From Lentzea aerocolonigenes (GTDB taxonomy: Bacteria; Actinomycetota; Actinomycetes; Mycobacteriales; Pseudonocardiaceae): 51,589 bases of DNA. Under the pieces are notes generated by a model, which saw nothing but the letters and a program-made list of their open reading frames with translations, was not told the DNA's origin and searched no databases. Shown piece by piece: positions 8,798-18,190 of this stretch (its first letter is position 1; every line of letters begins with the position of its first letter). Location of the stretch: positions 1-51,589 of the forward strand of contig NZ_JYJG01000137.1 in NCBI RefSeq assembly GCF_000955955.1, written 5' to 3'. The position numbers and the translations under genes were made by a program.

Positions 8798-11409
8798 AAT
8801 GCCGCGGCCAGATCACGCCGGCCGGTAATTCCCAGTTTTCGATAGGCACGCGTCAGATGAAGTTCGACGGCGCGGGGCGTGACGAACAGCTCCGCCGCGA
8901 TTTGCCGGTTGGTCAGGCCGAGCACGGCGCGGCGCACGATGTGGTCCTCCTGCGCGGTCAGCACCGTGCCCGACGGCGTGCGGGCCGGACGTCCTCCCGC
9001 CGCACGCAACTCCCGTGCCGCCATGCCCATCAACGGGATCGCGCCGCACCTCTTCGCCACGTCGTGCCCCTGCCGCAACGCCGCCAGCGCTTCCGGGCCG
9101 CGGCCGCACGCACGCAGGGCCACGCCCCAGTCGACCAACGCCCGCGCGAGCTCCAGACGTGCCGAAGAGGTCCGCAACGTCGACACGGCCTCCTCCAGCA
9201 GCGGCACACTCCCTGACACGGCACCGGAAACGCGCAGAGCGACACCGATCGGCACGGCGAGTCCCCAGTCGCGCGCCAGTTCCAGTTCCTGCGCCGCCAA
9301 CCTCAAAGCCTGATCCCGCTCCCCCAATGCCAAGTGTGCCAACGCCGCGTGCGAACGCCACGGTTGCAAGGCCGGGTTGCGCGCGCCACGGCGTTCCATC
9401 CGCCAACCGCAGTCGAGATGGTCACGCAATGACGACACTGGATTGCCGAGAGCCATGTGCAGACGGCCGCGCTGATGCAGAAGCGCGTGGTAGTGCGCGT
9501 ATTCCGGCAGATCGCCGTCCAGCTCCCGTTCGCGCACCAGGCGAAGCGCCGACGCCGTGGCGCCCGTGTCGACCCATGCGCCGACCAGTCCGGCAACAGC
9601 GATCACCACGTTGCCGTCCTGGTTGGCCCCCAACGCATCCAGCTTCTCCAGCGCGGTCATGCCGTGCTGTTCCGCAGCGGGCAACGCCCCGAGCCGCCGC
9701 GCCACATGACATCGCAGGCCCTGCACCAAAGCCGCGCACACGGCGAGATCCCGCTCGGCCGTCACCCGCAACGCCTCGTCGCACTGCCGGTCGGCCAGCT
9801 CGTACTCGTCGATGCCGATCAACGCCACGATCAGGTGCGCGAACGAGAACTGGTCGATCAGGTCGCGCCCGATGTGCAGCGGCAACGACGCCTGCACCCG
9901 CCGCCGCGTCTCCCCAGGAGAAACACCGATCGTCGCGCCCCGGTAAGCCAGCAACGTGTTCAGGAACCGCTCGTTGCGCGCCGAGGTCATCCGCGAACCG
10001 CTCAGCCGGGCGATCCGCGTCTCGACCTCACCGGAGAAGTACGACTCCTCCAGCCCCAAGGACAACGCGTACAAATCCAGCCGCTGAGCCAGATCCGCGT
10101 CAACTCCGGACACCCGCGCGACCACCGACTCGACCTTCGCGACCGCGTCCCGGTACATCCGCCGCCCGGCGAGGTCGTAGGCGAGCAGCAACGCCATCCG
10201 TCCCTCCGCGAGCACGTCCATCGACGCCGAAGCCGCCTTGTTCAGCGAGGCGAGAGCAGCGCCCGGATCGACCAGCGCCTGCGCCTCGCTCAGCTCGACC
10301 AGCACCTCGCCGCGCAGGTCGTCCGGCAGCGGTTCGCGCAAGAGCCTGCGCAGACAGGCAATCGCTCTGTCCGAACTGGACCGTCGCGCCGCGTTCCGCA
10401 GAACGTCCCGCACCCAGTCCTCACCGATCGGCGCGGCCTCCAGCAGATGCGCCGCCACGTCGTCGACCGGCGCCTGGTCGTCGTGCCGGAACCGCGCCGC
10501 CCGAGCGTGGATCGCCGCCTTGTCCAACGCGGTCGTGCTCTGCGCCAACGTCGTCAGCACCATCGGCACACCCGCGAAACCCAAGCCGCTCAACGCGCGC
10601 GAGGCGTCCACGGCCTCCTCAGGACCGAGACCGGCCGCCGCACCCGCCAATGCCAGATCAGCATCACCGAGCACCGCGAACGACCGGGCCAGCGCCACCA
10701 CCTGCGGACCCGCGGAAGCAAGCCGCGCGACCAGCTCACCCGAGCGTTCCCCGAGATCGCGAGGGCGCAGCCCCAGGAGATACGGGTTGCCGCAAGTCGC
10801 CACCCGCCAGTCGGCGACGACCTCGTCCGTGACACCGCTCGAAAAGATCGTTCGCAGGAACCGGCCACAAGCCGCCTGATCAAGACCGGTCAGCCGAACG
10901 CGGACGGCATCTCCGACCACCTCGCGCAGCAACGGCGTCGCGTCCTGAGCGAGCCCCCGCGTCACCACCACCGCGACGGGCAGCTCGCCCAACCGCCTTC
11001 GCAGGTACGACAGGAAGTTCAACGACTGCACGTCGGCCTGCTCGAGATCGTCCACCGCCAGCAGCACCGGCGAACCGGCGGACACGTCCCGCACCAGCCG
11101 GTGCAGCCGGTGCAGCGCGGCCTGATCAGCATCCCCGAAGAGGATCTCTTCGGCTTCGCTCTCGAAGAGCTGCGCGACCACCCCGAACCGGAACCGCGAC
11201 TCCGACACAGAGCACTGCGCGCGGAACACCTCGAAACCCAGCGAACGAGCCATTCGCACGGTCTCGGCCAGCACCGTGGTCTTGCCCATGCCCACGCGAC
11301 CCTCAACGCACACCACCGAAGGCGCGCCCGAGGCGGCTTCCTCCAGCACACGTCGCAGAGCCGTCAGCTCACGCTTGCGGTCAGACGCCACAGAACTCGC
11401 GACCGCCAC
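8779..11409 (-). CDS. large ATP-binding LuxR-family (LAL/MalT-type) regulator
   Basis: An 876-residue signal-transducing regulator. The N-terminus is an AAA/STAND-type P-loop ATPase with Walker A 'GRVGMGKTT' (about 37-45) and Walker B 'VLLAVDDLEQAD' near residue 115. The middle is helical and rich in Ala/Leu, as in the TPR-like sensor of this class. The last 65 residues are a LuxR helix-turn-helix: 'LTNRQIAAELFVTPRAVELHLTRAYRKLGI'. The GTG start at 11409 has AAGGGG about 10 nt upstream. Such regulators often control secondary-metabolite or sugar operons, but no obvious cluster adjoins it. A TGGAAA-GGGC-TTTCCA palindrome lies about 100 bp upstream. Target genes and ligand are unknown. Confidence 0.93.
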   Translation of the reverse strand: MAVASSVASDRKRELTALRRVLEEAASGAPSVVCVEGRVGMGKTTVLAETVRMARSLGFEVFRAQCSVSESRFRFGVVAQLFESEAEEILFGDADQAALHRLHRLVRDVSAGSPVLLAVDDLEQADVQSLNFLSYLRRRLGELPVAVVVTRGLAQDATPLLREVVGDAVRVRLTGLDQAACGRFLRTIFSSGVTDEVVADWRVATCGNPYLLGLRPRDLGERSGELVARLASAGPQVVALARSFAVLGDADLALAGAAAGLGPEEAVDASRALSGLGFAGVPMVLTTLAQSTTALDKAAIHARAARFRHDDQAPVDDVAAHLLEAAPIGEDWVRDVLRNAARRSSSDRAIACLRRLLREPLPDDLRGEVLVELSEAQALVDPGAALASLNKAASASMDVLAEGRMALLLAYDLAGRRMYRDAVAKVESVVARVSGVDADLAQRLDLYALSLGLEESYFSGEVETRIARLSGSRMTSARNERFLNTLLAYRGATIGVSPGETRRRVQASLPLHIGRDLIDQFSFAHLIVALIGIDEYELADRQCDEALRVTAERDLAVCAALVQGLRCHVARRLGALPAAEQHGMTALEKLDALGANQDGNVVIAVAGLVGAWVDTGATASALRLVRERELDGDLPEYAHYHALLHQRGRLHMALGNPVSSLRDHLDCGWRMERRGARNPALQPWRSHAALAHLALGERDQALRLAAQELELARDWGLAVPIGVALRVSGAVSGSVPLLEEAVSTLRTSSARLELARALVDWGVALRACGRGPEALAALRQGHDVAKRCGAIPLMGMAARELRAAGGRPARTPSGTVLTAQEDHIVRRAVLGLTNRQIAAELFVTPRAVELHLTRAYRKLGITGRRDLAAALEKAGA

Positions 11410-11513
11410 CTGGATACGCCCCTTCGCCGCAACGCAGTTCGAACACGTGGCGGCGCGTTCTGGGCCGTCCTGCCTAGTCCGCCCGGAACCATCCTAGGAA
11501 CGGCCACGCGAGG

Positions 11514-11529
11514 TGGAAAGGGCTTTCCA
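11514..11529. promoter_or_regulatory. operator-like palindrome upstream of the LuxR-family gene
   Basis: TGGAAA-GGGC-TTTCCA has perfect 6-bp arms and lies between the divergently usable ends of the LuxR-family start (11409) and the SH3-like gene stop (11563). It may be an autoregulatory or third-party operator. Confidence 0.3.
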
Positions 11530-11562
11530 GACCGGGAAACACCTGGAATTTCGGAGCGTCCC

Positions 11563-11874
11563 TCACGTGCAGGTCGAGTCGCTGGTCAGTGCCACGAACT
11601 GCGTGCTCACCCAACGCCGGTCGCTCAGCATCCGGTAGCCGCTCTCGACGCGCGGCTGGGCGTCGGCCACCGCGTCGCGCTGCATCGTCGACACGATCGG
11701 CTGCATGTCACCCGGCCCGGACCGGACGTTGAGGATGTCCGCGGTCACCGTGATCTTGCAGATCCCCGACCCCTTGTCGCTGCCGATCGGCTTGCCGCCG
11801 TTGACCAGGAACATCACCCCGGCGACGCCGAGCACACCAATCACGATCAGACCCCTGACCGGAATACCCAACAT
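11563..11874 (-). CDS. membrane-anchored protein with SH3-like domain
   Basis: A 103-residue protein. Residues 7-25 ('RGLIVIGVLGVAGVMFLVN') form one N-terminal membrane helix. After a Gly/Ser linker comes 'ADILNVRSGPG', the hallmark of bacterial SH3 (SH3b) domains, followed by about 50 residues ending in 'RWVSTQFVAL', the usual last strand. Such domains often bind cell-wall peptides, so an extracytoplasmic location facing peptidoglycan is inferred. Two cysteines (in 'ICKIT' and near the C-terminus) could form a disulfide outside the cell. ATG start at 11874. Confidence 0.75.
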   Translation of the reverse strand: MLGIPVRGLIVIGVLGVAGVMFLVNGGKPIGSDKGSGICKITVTADILNVRSGPGDMQPIVSTMQRDAVADAQPRVESGYRMLSDRRWVSTQFVALTSDSTCT

Positions 11875-12012
11875 CGCCGCCTCCGAGCTACCACAACTGC
11901 CTGGACCAGCAGATATAGCGGCTCAGCGTCCACAGCGGCGGCCTCGGCACAGCAACCACCCGCAAGAGAAACCAACCGGGTGACGCCCAACGCTCGCAGT
12001 GACCACCAAACG

Positions 12013-12063
12013 CCACGCGGGGCGCTTTCGTTCGGCACGACCGAACGAAGGCGCCCCGCGTGG
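12013..12063. terminator. long hairpin downstream of icd
   Basis: CCACGCGGGGCG (12013-12024) pairs perfectly with CGCCCCGCGTGG (12052-12063). Inside it TTCGTTCGG (12027-12035) pairs with CCGAACGAA (12041-12049) around a CACGA loop. The roughly 21-bp two-part stem ends 17 bp after the icd stop on the minus strand and is probably its terminator. Confidence 0.7.
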
Positions 12064-12079
12064 GGTCAAGCAACGAGCG

Positions 12080-13303
12080 TCAGAACGACGCCATCTTCTT
12101 CTTGAGGTTCTCGTCGAGTGCACCGAGGAAGTCCTCGGTGGTCAGCCACGCCTGGTCCTTGCTGATCAGCAGGGCCAGGTCCTTGGTCATCTGACCGGCC
12201 TCGACCGTCTCGATCACGACCTCCTCGAGCGCCTCGGCGAAGCGGATCACCTCGGGGGTGTTGTCCAGCTTGCCGCGGTGCATGAGGCCACGGGTCCACG
12301 CGTAGATCGACGCGATGGGGTTCGTGGAGGTCGGCTTGCCGGCCTGGTGCTGGCGGAAGTGACGCGTCACGGTGCCGTGCGCGGCCTCGGCCTCGACCGT
12401 CTTGCCGTCCGGCGTCATCAGGACCGAGGTCATCAGGCCGAGCGAGCCGAAGCCCTGCGCGACCGTGTCGGACTGGACGTCACCGTCGTAGTTCTTGCAC
12501 GCCCAGACGTAGCCGCCCTCCCACTTCATGGCAGCGGCGACCATGTCGTCGATCAGGCGGTGCTCGTAGGTGAGGCCCTTGGCGTCGAACTCCGCCTTGA
12601 ACTCCTCGTTGAACACGCGCTCGAAGATGTCCTTGAAGGCGCCGTCGTAGGCCTTCAGGATCGTGTTCTTCGTGGACATGTAGACGGGGTAGCCCCGCTG
12701 CAGGCCGTAGGAGAACGAGGCGCGGGCGAAGTCCTCGATGGACTTGTTGTAGTTGTACATGCCCATCGCCACACCGCCCTCCGCCGGGAACTCGGTGACG
12801 ACGTGCTCGATCGGCTCCGAGCCGTCTTCCGGCTGGAACGTGATCGTGAGCTTGCCGGCGCCGGGCACCTTGAAGTTGGTGGCCTTGTACTGGTCACCGT
12901 GCGCGTGACGGCCGATGATGATCGGCTTGGTCCAGCCGGGGACGAGGCGCGGGACGTTCGAGATGATGATCGGCTCGCGGAAGACGACACCGCCGAGGAT
13001 GTTGCGGATCGTGCCGTTCGGCGAGACCCACATCTTCTTCAGGCCGAACTCCTCGACGCGGGCCTCGTCGGGGGTGATGGTCGCGCACTTGACGCCGACG
13101 CCGTGCTTCTTGATGGCGTTGGCGGCGTCGATCGTGACCTGGTCGTCCGTGGCGTCCCGGTGCTCGATGCCCAGGTCGTAGTACTCAAGGGTGACGTCCA
13201 GGTACGGGTGGATCAGCTTGTCCTTGATGAACTGCCAGATGATCCGGGTCATCTCGTCGCCGTCGAGCTCGACGACGGTGCCCTGAACCTTGATCTTGCC
13301 CAT
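12080..13303 (-). CDS. icd: NADP-dependent isocitrate dehydrogenase
   Basis: TCA-cycle enzyme converting isocitrate to 2-oxoglutarate, CO2 and NADPH. The 407-residue length and the sequence ('[19 protein letters not shown]', '[12 protein letters not shown]', '[14 protein letters not shown]', 'AAHGTVTRH') match the homodimeric class related to eukaryotic cytosolic/mitochondrial IDH rather than the E. coli type or the actinobacterial monomeric type. The substrate-binding 'SPNGTIRN' loop and the NADP-binding 'HGTVTRH' are intact. The ATG at 13303 begins directly with the conserved '[15 protein letters not shown]'. A strong hairpin follows the stop. Transcribed alone. Confidence 0.97.
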   Translation of the reverse strand: MGKIKVQGTVVELDGDEMTRIIWQFIKDKLIHPYLDVTLEYYDLGIEHRDATDDQVTIDAANAIKKHGVGVKCATITPDEARVEEFGLKKMWVSPNGTIRNILGGVVFREPIIISNVPRLVPGWTKPIIIGRHAHGDQYKATNFKVPGAGKLTITFQPEDGSEPIEHVVTEFPAEGGVAMGMYNYNKSIEDFARASFSYGLQRGYPVYMSTKNTILKAYDGAFKDIFERVFNEEFKAEFDAKGLTYEHRLIDDMVAAAMKWEGGYVWACKNYDGDVQSDTVAQGFGSLGLMTSVLMTPDGKTVEAEAAHGTVTRHFRQHQAGKPTSTNPIASIYAWTRGLMHRGKLDNTPEVIRFAEALEEVVIETVEAGQMTKDLALLISKDQAWLTTEDFLGALDENLKKKMASF

Positions 13304-13392
13304 AACTCCGGGCGCTCCTCTCGCGACGATGCAAGCAAGACAAGCGTACTGGTAAACCGCCGAGGTGTGCCTGCGACCCTGGTTACACCGAT

Positions 13393-14235
13393 TCAGGCGT
13401 CTTCAAGATCGAAGTCCGTCGAGCGGCTCACGTGCTCCCACTTGTCGATTTCAGCGTTTCGTGCCTGGTCCGCCATGCGCACCATGTCCACCGCGTCGCC
13501 ACCCAGCAACAGGCTCAGCGGAGGTTCGTCCATGGCTACCACGTCGAGCATGACCCGCGCCGCCCTGGCCGGATCACCAGGCATGTTGCCGTGCGCGCCA
13601 CGCATCATGTCGAGGAGTGCCCCGACAGACGGAACGTAGTCCTCTCCCGGCTCGGTCACCACCAGAGAGGGGCCGGTCCAGTCCGTCTGGAACCCACCGC
13701 ACTCGACGATCGTCGCCCTGACCCCGAACGGCGCGCACTCGGCGGCCAGCGACTCGGTGAAGCCGCGCAGCGCGAACTTCGCCATCACGTACGGCGCGAG
13801 CCCACCGCCGAGCGCCGTGTGGCCCGCGGTCGAGCCGATCTGCAGGAAGTGGCCGGAGCGTTGGGCGCGCAGGACCGGCAGCGCGGCCTTGGTGACGTTG
13901 ACGACGCCCATGAGGTTGATCTCCAGCTGGTCCCGGAAGTCGGCCTCGGAGCACTCCTCGATCGATGTGACGCGACCGGCGCCCGCGTTGTTCACGACGA
14001 CGTCGAGCCGGCCGAACTCGTCGACCGCGGTCGCGACGGCGTGTCTCGCCTGGGACGCGTCACGCACGTCCAGTGCAACAGATCTGACCCTGTCGCCGTG
14101 TTGAGAGACGAGGTCGTCGAGATCGTGCGGGTTGCGTGCGGTCGCGACGAGCTGGTGCCCGGCGGCGAGCACGGCTTCCGCGGTCTTGCGTCCGATACCG
14201 CGGGAACTGCCTGTGATGAGCCAAACCTGCGCCAT
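13393..14235 (-). CDS. short-chain dehydrogenase/reductase
   Basis: A 280-residue classical SDR oxidoreductase. The nucleotide-binding motif 'TGSSRGIG' is at residues 8-15 and 'NNAGAG' at 82-87; the catalytic residues are Ser135, Tyr149 and Lys153 ('YVMAK'). Arg residues after the glycine motif favour NADP(H). The ATG at 14235 has GGAG 7 nt upstream and starts right before the first strand; an in-frame extension to 14289 has no such support. Substrate unknown. The divergent YdjM-like gene starts 115 bp away, so the two may share a control region. Confidence 0.92.
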   Translation of the reverse strand: MAQVWLITGSSRGIGRKTAEAVLAAGHQLVATARNPHDLDDLVSQHGDRVRSVALDVRDASQARHAVATAVDEFGRLDVVVNNAGAGRVTSIEECSEADFRDQLEINLMGVVNVTKAALPVLRAQRSGHFLQIGSTAGHTALGGGLAPYVMAKFALRGFTESLAAECAPFGVRATIVECGGFQTDWTGPSLVVTEPGEDYVPSVGALLDMMRGAHGNMPGDPARAARVMLDVVAMDEPPLSLLLGGDAVDMVRMADQARNAEIDKWEHVSRSTDFDLEDA

Positions 14236-14349
14236 GTCCGTGCTCCATTCGTCAGGGATCAGTTGTCCGGACATATGGAGTTTCGGCACAGGCGCCTGAT
14301 ACCTACGGCTACTGTTCCAACTATCGGGTGATCATCAGAAGGGGCGTAA

Positions 14350-15156
14350 GTGTCAACTGGGCCAACACATGCGATGAGCGGGCTGCTCGCCTGGAGCGCC
14401 GTCACCGCACTCGCTTCGAGTCACCCGATCGGCCACCTTTCGCCGCAGAGCTGGGCTGTTGGAGCCGTTCTCGCTACCGGAGCGGCACTTCTGCCCGACC
14501 TCGACCACCCCGGATCGACCATCTCGCGCACGTTCGGAGCATTGAGCGGCGGGCTGTCGGCAGGCATCAACGTGGTGAGCAGCTTCGTTTATCGGACGAC
14601 ACGGCTGAAGAAGGATTCCAAGCGAGACGGCGGACATCGCGGTCTCACACACACGCTCGTCTTCGCGTTGCTCGCCGCCGTCTTCACCACCGCCGTCGTG
14701 CAGAACAGCCAGAAGTGGGCGCTGCCGGTGCTGATGTTCGTGTTCGCCGGCCTCGCGGTGCGCGGGATCCTGAACGACTGGAACCCCAAGCAGGACGCGC
14801 TGATGATCACCGTGGTGTCCGCGGGGATCACCTGGGCGATGATCGCGTGGACGTCGCAGACGAACGCATCCGCGGCGGCGTGCGGAATCGCGGTCGGCGT
14901 CGGGTGCTTCGCGCACTACGTCGGCGACGCGATCACCGAGCAGGGCTGCCCGATGCTGTGGCCGATCCCGATCATGGGCAAGACGTGGTTCCCGGTGGCG
15001 CCGCCGAAGATCATGCGGATGAAGACCGGCGGAGTCGTCGAGCTGGCGATCGTCGGTCCGGTCGTCACGATCCTGTCGGTGTGGCTGGGACTCGCCGCGT
15101 TGCAGGCCACGGGCGCGTTGCCGTTCCTGGACTGGGTGGACCTGCTCCCGATCTAG
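14350..15156 (+). CDS. YdjM-like membrane-bound metal-dependent hydrolase
   Basis: A 268-residue membrane protein of the YdjM family. Conserved His/Asp motifs line up: 'GPTHAMSG' at the N-terminus, 'LLPDLDHPGS' near residue 48, 'HRGLTHT' near 99 and 'HYVGDAIT' near 190. These metal-binding motifs alternate with about six hydrophobic helices. Family members are integral inner-membrane proteins predicted to be hydrolases; E. coli YdjM is LexA-regulated, but no actinobacterial SOS box is visible here. The GTG at 14350 has AAGGGG 5 nt upstream. Confidence 0.85.
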   Translation: MSTGPTHAMSGLLAWSAVTALASSHPIGHLSPQSWAVGAVLATGAALLPDLDHPGSTISRTFGALSGGLSAGINVVSSFVYRTTRLKKDSKRDGGHRGLTHTLVFALLAAVFTTAVVQNSQKWALPVLMFVFAGLAVRGILNDWNPKQDALMITVVSAGITWAMIAWTSQTNASAAACGIAVGVGCFAHYVGDAITEQGCPMLWPIPIMGKTWFPVAPPKIMRMKTGGVVELAIVGPVVTILSVWLGLAALQATGALPFLDWVDLLPI

Positions 15157-15248
15157 GTGTTCTTCCGCCAGCCATTCAACGGCTACCTGCGTCTCACCCG
15201 ATCGGTCTAGCCTCCACGAACCCCGACCAGTCGCGTGGAGGATCAGCC

Positions 15249-16757
15249 GTGTCCGAAGTAGCCCGCAGACGTTTCTTGCAGGGCGCGAGTGTGCTGGGTG
15301 TGGCGGGGGTGCTGGGCACGGGGCAAGCCTCCGCGTCTTCCCGCTATCACTGGCTTTCCGGCGACCACCACACGCACACGCAGTACTCGTACGACGGCAT
15401 GTACACGATCGAGCAGCAGATCCGCGGTGCGTTGCGGCACGGCACGGACTGGCTCGTGATCACCGACCACGGCCACGCGTCGCACGAGGCGCACTCGGTC
15501 GAGGCGACGGCCGCGGACATCAAGCGGGCGCAGCGGAAGTTCCCGCAACTGCTGCTGTGGCACGGCATGGAGTGGAACGTGCCCGGCGCCGAGCACGCGA
15601 CCCTCTTCCTCGAGGACTGCCGGGACGAGGCCGGTGTGCTGCGCGACTTCGAGCGGCAGTTCGACTGGCGGCTGAACGGGCAGGAAGCGTCCAGCCCCGC
15701 CAACGAGAAGAAGGCGCTGGACGCCGTTCGCTGGCTCCAGACCAAGATCCGCAACGGCACGATGAAGTCCGCTCTGGTGTTCGTGAACCACCCGATGCGC
15801 AACGGCCGCGTGGCTCCCCACGAGCTGCGGAACATGCGCGACCTGGCTCCGGACATCGTTGTCGGCATGGAGGGCGCGCCCGGTGCGCAGGGCGACGGCG
15901 ACCCGTTGCGCGGCCCCGGCGGCCACCGCGGTGGTTACGCGAACAGCCCGGGCTCGAACTCGTACGCGCCGTATCCGGCCGAGGCCTACAAGACGTACGG
16001 CGGCTTCGACTGGATGACGGCGCAGCTCGGCGGTGTCTGGGACTCGCTGCTCGCCGAGGGTCTCGGCTGGTGGATCACGTCGAACTCCGACTCGCACTTC
16101 AACTCGCGCGACACGGTCGTCCGCGTGCCGGAGCCGGGCGACCAGTTCGACCTCACCGGCAAGCACCTCGACCCGCTCGACGCCGGCCCGCCCCAGGTCC
16201 TGCCGCCGTACGTCGACTTCTACCCGTGCGAATTTTCGCGGACCGTCGTGGGCGCCTCGCGGCGGACGCGCGGCGCCGTGATGGAGGGTCTGCGGGCCGG
16301 TCGGGCATGGGTTTCGCACGGCGGGCTGGTCGATGATCTGCAATTCGGTGTTTACGCATCCGGCGGATCCGCGACGCTCGGCGAGCGGCTGCGTGTGAGG
16401 CGTGGATCCGACGTGACCGTGCTGGTCAAGGCACGTTTGGCGACCCGGCCGAACAGCGCCGGGTTCATCCCCCGGTTGCGCCGTTTGGACCTCATCAAGG
16501 GTGCGGTAACCGGTCTAGCGTCACTTGAAACGTTGTCCACGCCACATGTGAAGGTCGAGCGATCTTACGAGCCGCGCTGGCACTATGCGGTCTTCACGCA
16601 CACGTTCCGCAACGTCCGGGAGCCTTTTTACCTCCGGTTGCGCGGAACCGACGGCAACCGCGGCGCGTTCGAACCGCAGGCGGACACTCCGGGAGCCGCG
16701 AACCCGTGGGAGGACCTGTGGTGCTACACCAACCCGATCTTCGTGGAGGTCAGGTGA
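15249..16757 (+). CDS. Tat-exported PHP-domain phosphoesterase
   Basis: A 502-residue protein predicted to be exported in folded form. The N-terminus 'VARRRFLQGASVLGVAGVLG' is a twin-arginine signal. PHP metal-binding motifs follow: 'GDHHTHTQYSYDG', 'VITDHGHASHEAH', 'LLLWHGMEWNVPG', 'VFVNHPMRNGR' and 'NSDSHFNSRD'. The GTG at 15249 has GGAGG 7 nt upstream; the frame is open much further upstream but that part overlaps the YdjM-like gene. The stop overlaps the start of the next gene by 4 bp (GTGA), so the two are translationally coupled. The substrate is not evident; phosphoesterase chemistry is inferred from the fold. Confidence 0.9.
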   Translation: MSEVARRRFLQGASVLGVAGVLGTGQASASSRYHWLSGDHHTHTQYSYDGMYTIEQQIRGALRHGTDWLVITDHGHASHEAHSVEATAADIKRAQRKFPQLLLWHGMEWNVPGAEHATLFLEDCRDEAGVLRDFERQFDWRLNGQEASSPANEKKALDAVRWLQTKIRNGTMKSALVFVNHPMRNGRVAPHELRNMRDLAPDIVVGMEGAPGAQGDGDPLRGPGGHRGGYANSPGSNSYAPYPAEAYKTYGGFDWMTAQLGGVWDSLLAEGLGWWITSNSDSHFNSRDTVVRVPEPGDQFDLTGKHLDPLDAGPPQVLPPYVDFYPCEFSRTVVGASRRTRGAVMEGLRAGRAWVSHGGLVDDLQFGVYASGGSATLGERLRVRRGSDVTVLVKARLATRPNSAGFIPRLRRLDLIKGAVTGLASLETLSTPHVKVERSYEPRWHYAVFTHTFRNVREPFYLRLRGTDGNRGAFEPQADTPGAANPWEDLWCYTNPIFVEVR

Positions 16758-17236
16758 CCAGCACCTTCATCGGCGTCGACGCCGGCTACGAAAACCGCTG
16801 GGAAGCGGAGAAGATCGCACTCGAGCTGCACGACACGTTGCTGACCACGGCGCGAACCGTCGTGGTGCACGAGGTCGAGCAGCACCACGCGATGTCCTTC
16901 CTGGTGCCTGTCCCCCCGTCGGACGCAGTGGTGAACTCGCTGGTCCAGCAGGGTTTCGGCGTGGCGGTACGCGGTGCGTCATCAGGGCGTTTGGTAGGAC
17001 CGGAGGCGCTGCGAGTCGGCGCCTCCGTTGCTGCCGAGGCCCACCAATACCGCCGCGAGGGGCGCGCTCTGCGGTACCAGGGCCAACGGTCGTTGCGCGG
17101 CCGTCACGGCGTGTCGGACATCCTCGCGTTCACGGCCATAGAGGCCGTTTTACCGCGTGGCACGCACACGGTCGACACGCGCGGGAACCTCACCCCGTTC
17201 TTCCAGGACGGCAAGCTGGTCCTGCTGGTCGAGTAG
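16754..17236 (+). CDS. unknown protein coupled to the PHP gene
   Basis: A soluble 160-residue protein with no family I recognise. It starts at a GTG overlapping the PHP-protein stop (GTGA). Visible features: an N-terminal 'STFIGVDAGYENRWEAEKIA', a His-rich 'VVVHEVEQHHAMSF', and an Arg/Gly-rich segment 'QYRREGRALRYQGQRSLRG'. The C-terminus 'GNLTPFFQDGKLVLLVE' looks like a beta-hairpin. It has no signal peptide or membrane helix. It sits 9 bp before the PRPP-synthetase-like gene, so the three form a probable operon. Confidence 0.75.
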   Translation: MTSTFIGVDAGYENRWEAEKIALELHDTLLTTARTVVVHEVEQHHAMSFLVPVPPSDAVVNSLVQQGFGVAVRGASSGRLVGPEALRVGASVAAEAHQYRREGRALRYQGQRSLRGRHGVSDILAFTAIEAVLPRGTHTVDTRGNLTPFFQDGKLVLLVE

Positions 17237-17245
17237 GTTTCGGGT

Positions 17246-18190
17246 GTGCGTGACATCGCTGTCTTCACCGGTTCCGCCCACCCTCAACTCGCCGCCGAGA
17301 TCTGTGGTCATCTCGGAGTCGACCTCTCACCCAGCCGCCTGACCCGGTTCGCCAACGACTGCCTCGAGGTGCAGCTGCAGGCGAACTGCCGGGAACGGGA
17401 CGTGTTCCTGATCCAGCCACTGGTGCCGCCGGTGCAGGAACACCTCGTCGAACTGCTGCTGATGCTGGACGCTGCCCGTGGCGCCTCGGCCGCGCGCACG
17501 ACCGTGGTGCTACCGCACTACGCGTATGCGCGCTCGGACAAGAAGGACGCGCCGCGGATCTCGATCGGCGGGCGGCTGGTCGCCGACCTGATGGTGGCTG
17601 CGGGGGCGTCGCGGGTGCTGGCGATGACGTTGCACTCGCCGCAGGTGCACGGGTTCTTCTCGGTGCCTGTGGATCATCTGCACGCTTTGCGGGAGCTGGC
17701 GGCGCACTTCTCCCAGTACGACCTGTCGAACACCGTGGTGGTGTCGCCGGACCTGGGGAACGCCAAGGAGGCCGCGCACTTCGCTCGGATTCTCGGGCTG
17801 CCCGTTGCGGCTGGCGCGAAGCAGCGGTTCGCGGACGACAAGGTGCAGATCCAGACGGTGATCGGCGAGGTCGCCGGGCGCGATGTGATCGTGCTGGACG
17901 ACGAGATCGCCAAGGGCTCGACCGTGATCGAGTTGCTGGACAAGCTGCGCGAGCGCGGGGCTGGGCCGATTCGGGTCGCTTGTACGCACGGGCTGTTTTC
18001 CTCTGGCGCCTTGGAGCGGCTCCAAGCGTTCGACGACGTGTTGGAGATCGTCGCGACGAACACCGTGCCGATCCCGGACGAGAAGGTCGTGCCGAAGTTG
18101 AAGGTGCTGTCGATCGCGCCGGCGATGGCCGAGGCGATGCGGCGGATCAACGTCGGTGAGTCGGTGTCGACGCTGTTCGAGGCGCCCTAA
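17246..18190 (+). CDS. prs: ribose-phosphate pyrophosphokinase (PRPP synthetase) paralogue
   Basis: Predicted to transfer pyrophosphate from ATP to ribose 5-phosphate, making PRPP. The 314-residue length is normal. 'YAYARSDKKDAPRISIGGRLVADL' matches the ATP-binding flexible loop and following helix, 'THGLFSSGALERL' matches the late family motif, and 'VIVLDDEIAKGST' occupies the PRPP-binding loop. The usual loop is DD-x-I-DTGGT; here DTGG is replaced by AKGS, so this is a divergent class or a paralogue with altered activity. The GTG at 17246 follows the unknown gene by 9 bp. Whether it is the cell's main PRPP synthetase cannot be told from this window. Confidence 0.85.
   Translation: MRDIAVFTGSAHPQLAAEICGHLGVDLSPSRLTRFANDCLEVQLQANCRERDVFLIQPLVPPVQEHLVELLLMLDAARGASAARTTVVLPHYAYARSDKKDAPRISIGGRLVADLMVAAGASRVLAMTLHSPQVHGFFSVPVDHLHALRELAAHFSQYDLSNTVVVSPDLGNAKEAAHFARILGLPVAAGAKQRFADDKVQIQTVIGEVAGRDVIVLDDEIAKGSTVIELLDKLRERGAGPIRVACTHGLFSSGALERLQAFDDVLEIVATNTVPIPDEKVVPKLKVLSIAPAMAEAMRRINVGESVSTLFEAP

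Noticed and set aside
9457..12105. 882-codon plus-strand frame opposite the LuxR-family gene
   Set aside because: Arg/Pro/His-rich product typical of antisense reading of G+C-rich coding DNA; the minus-strand gene has Walker and HTH motifs.
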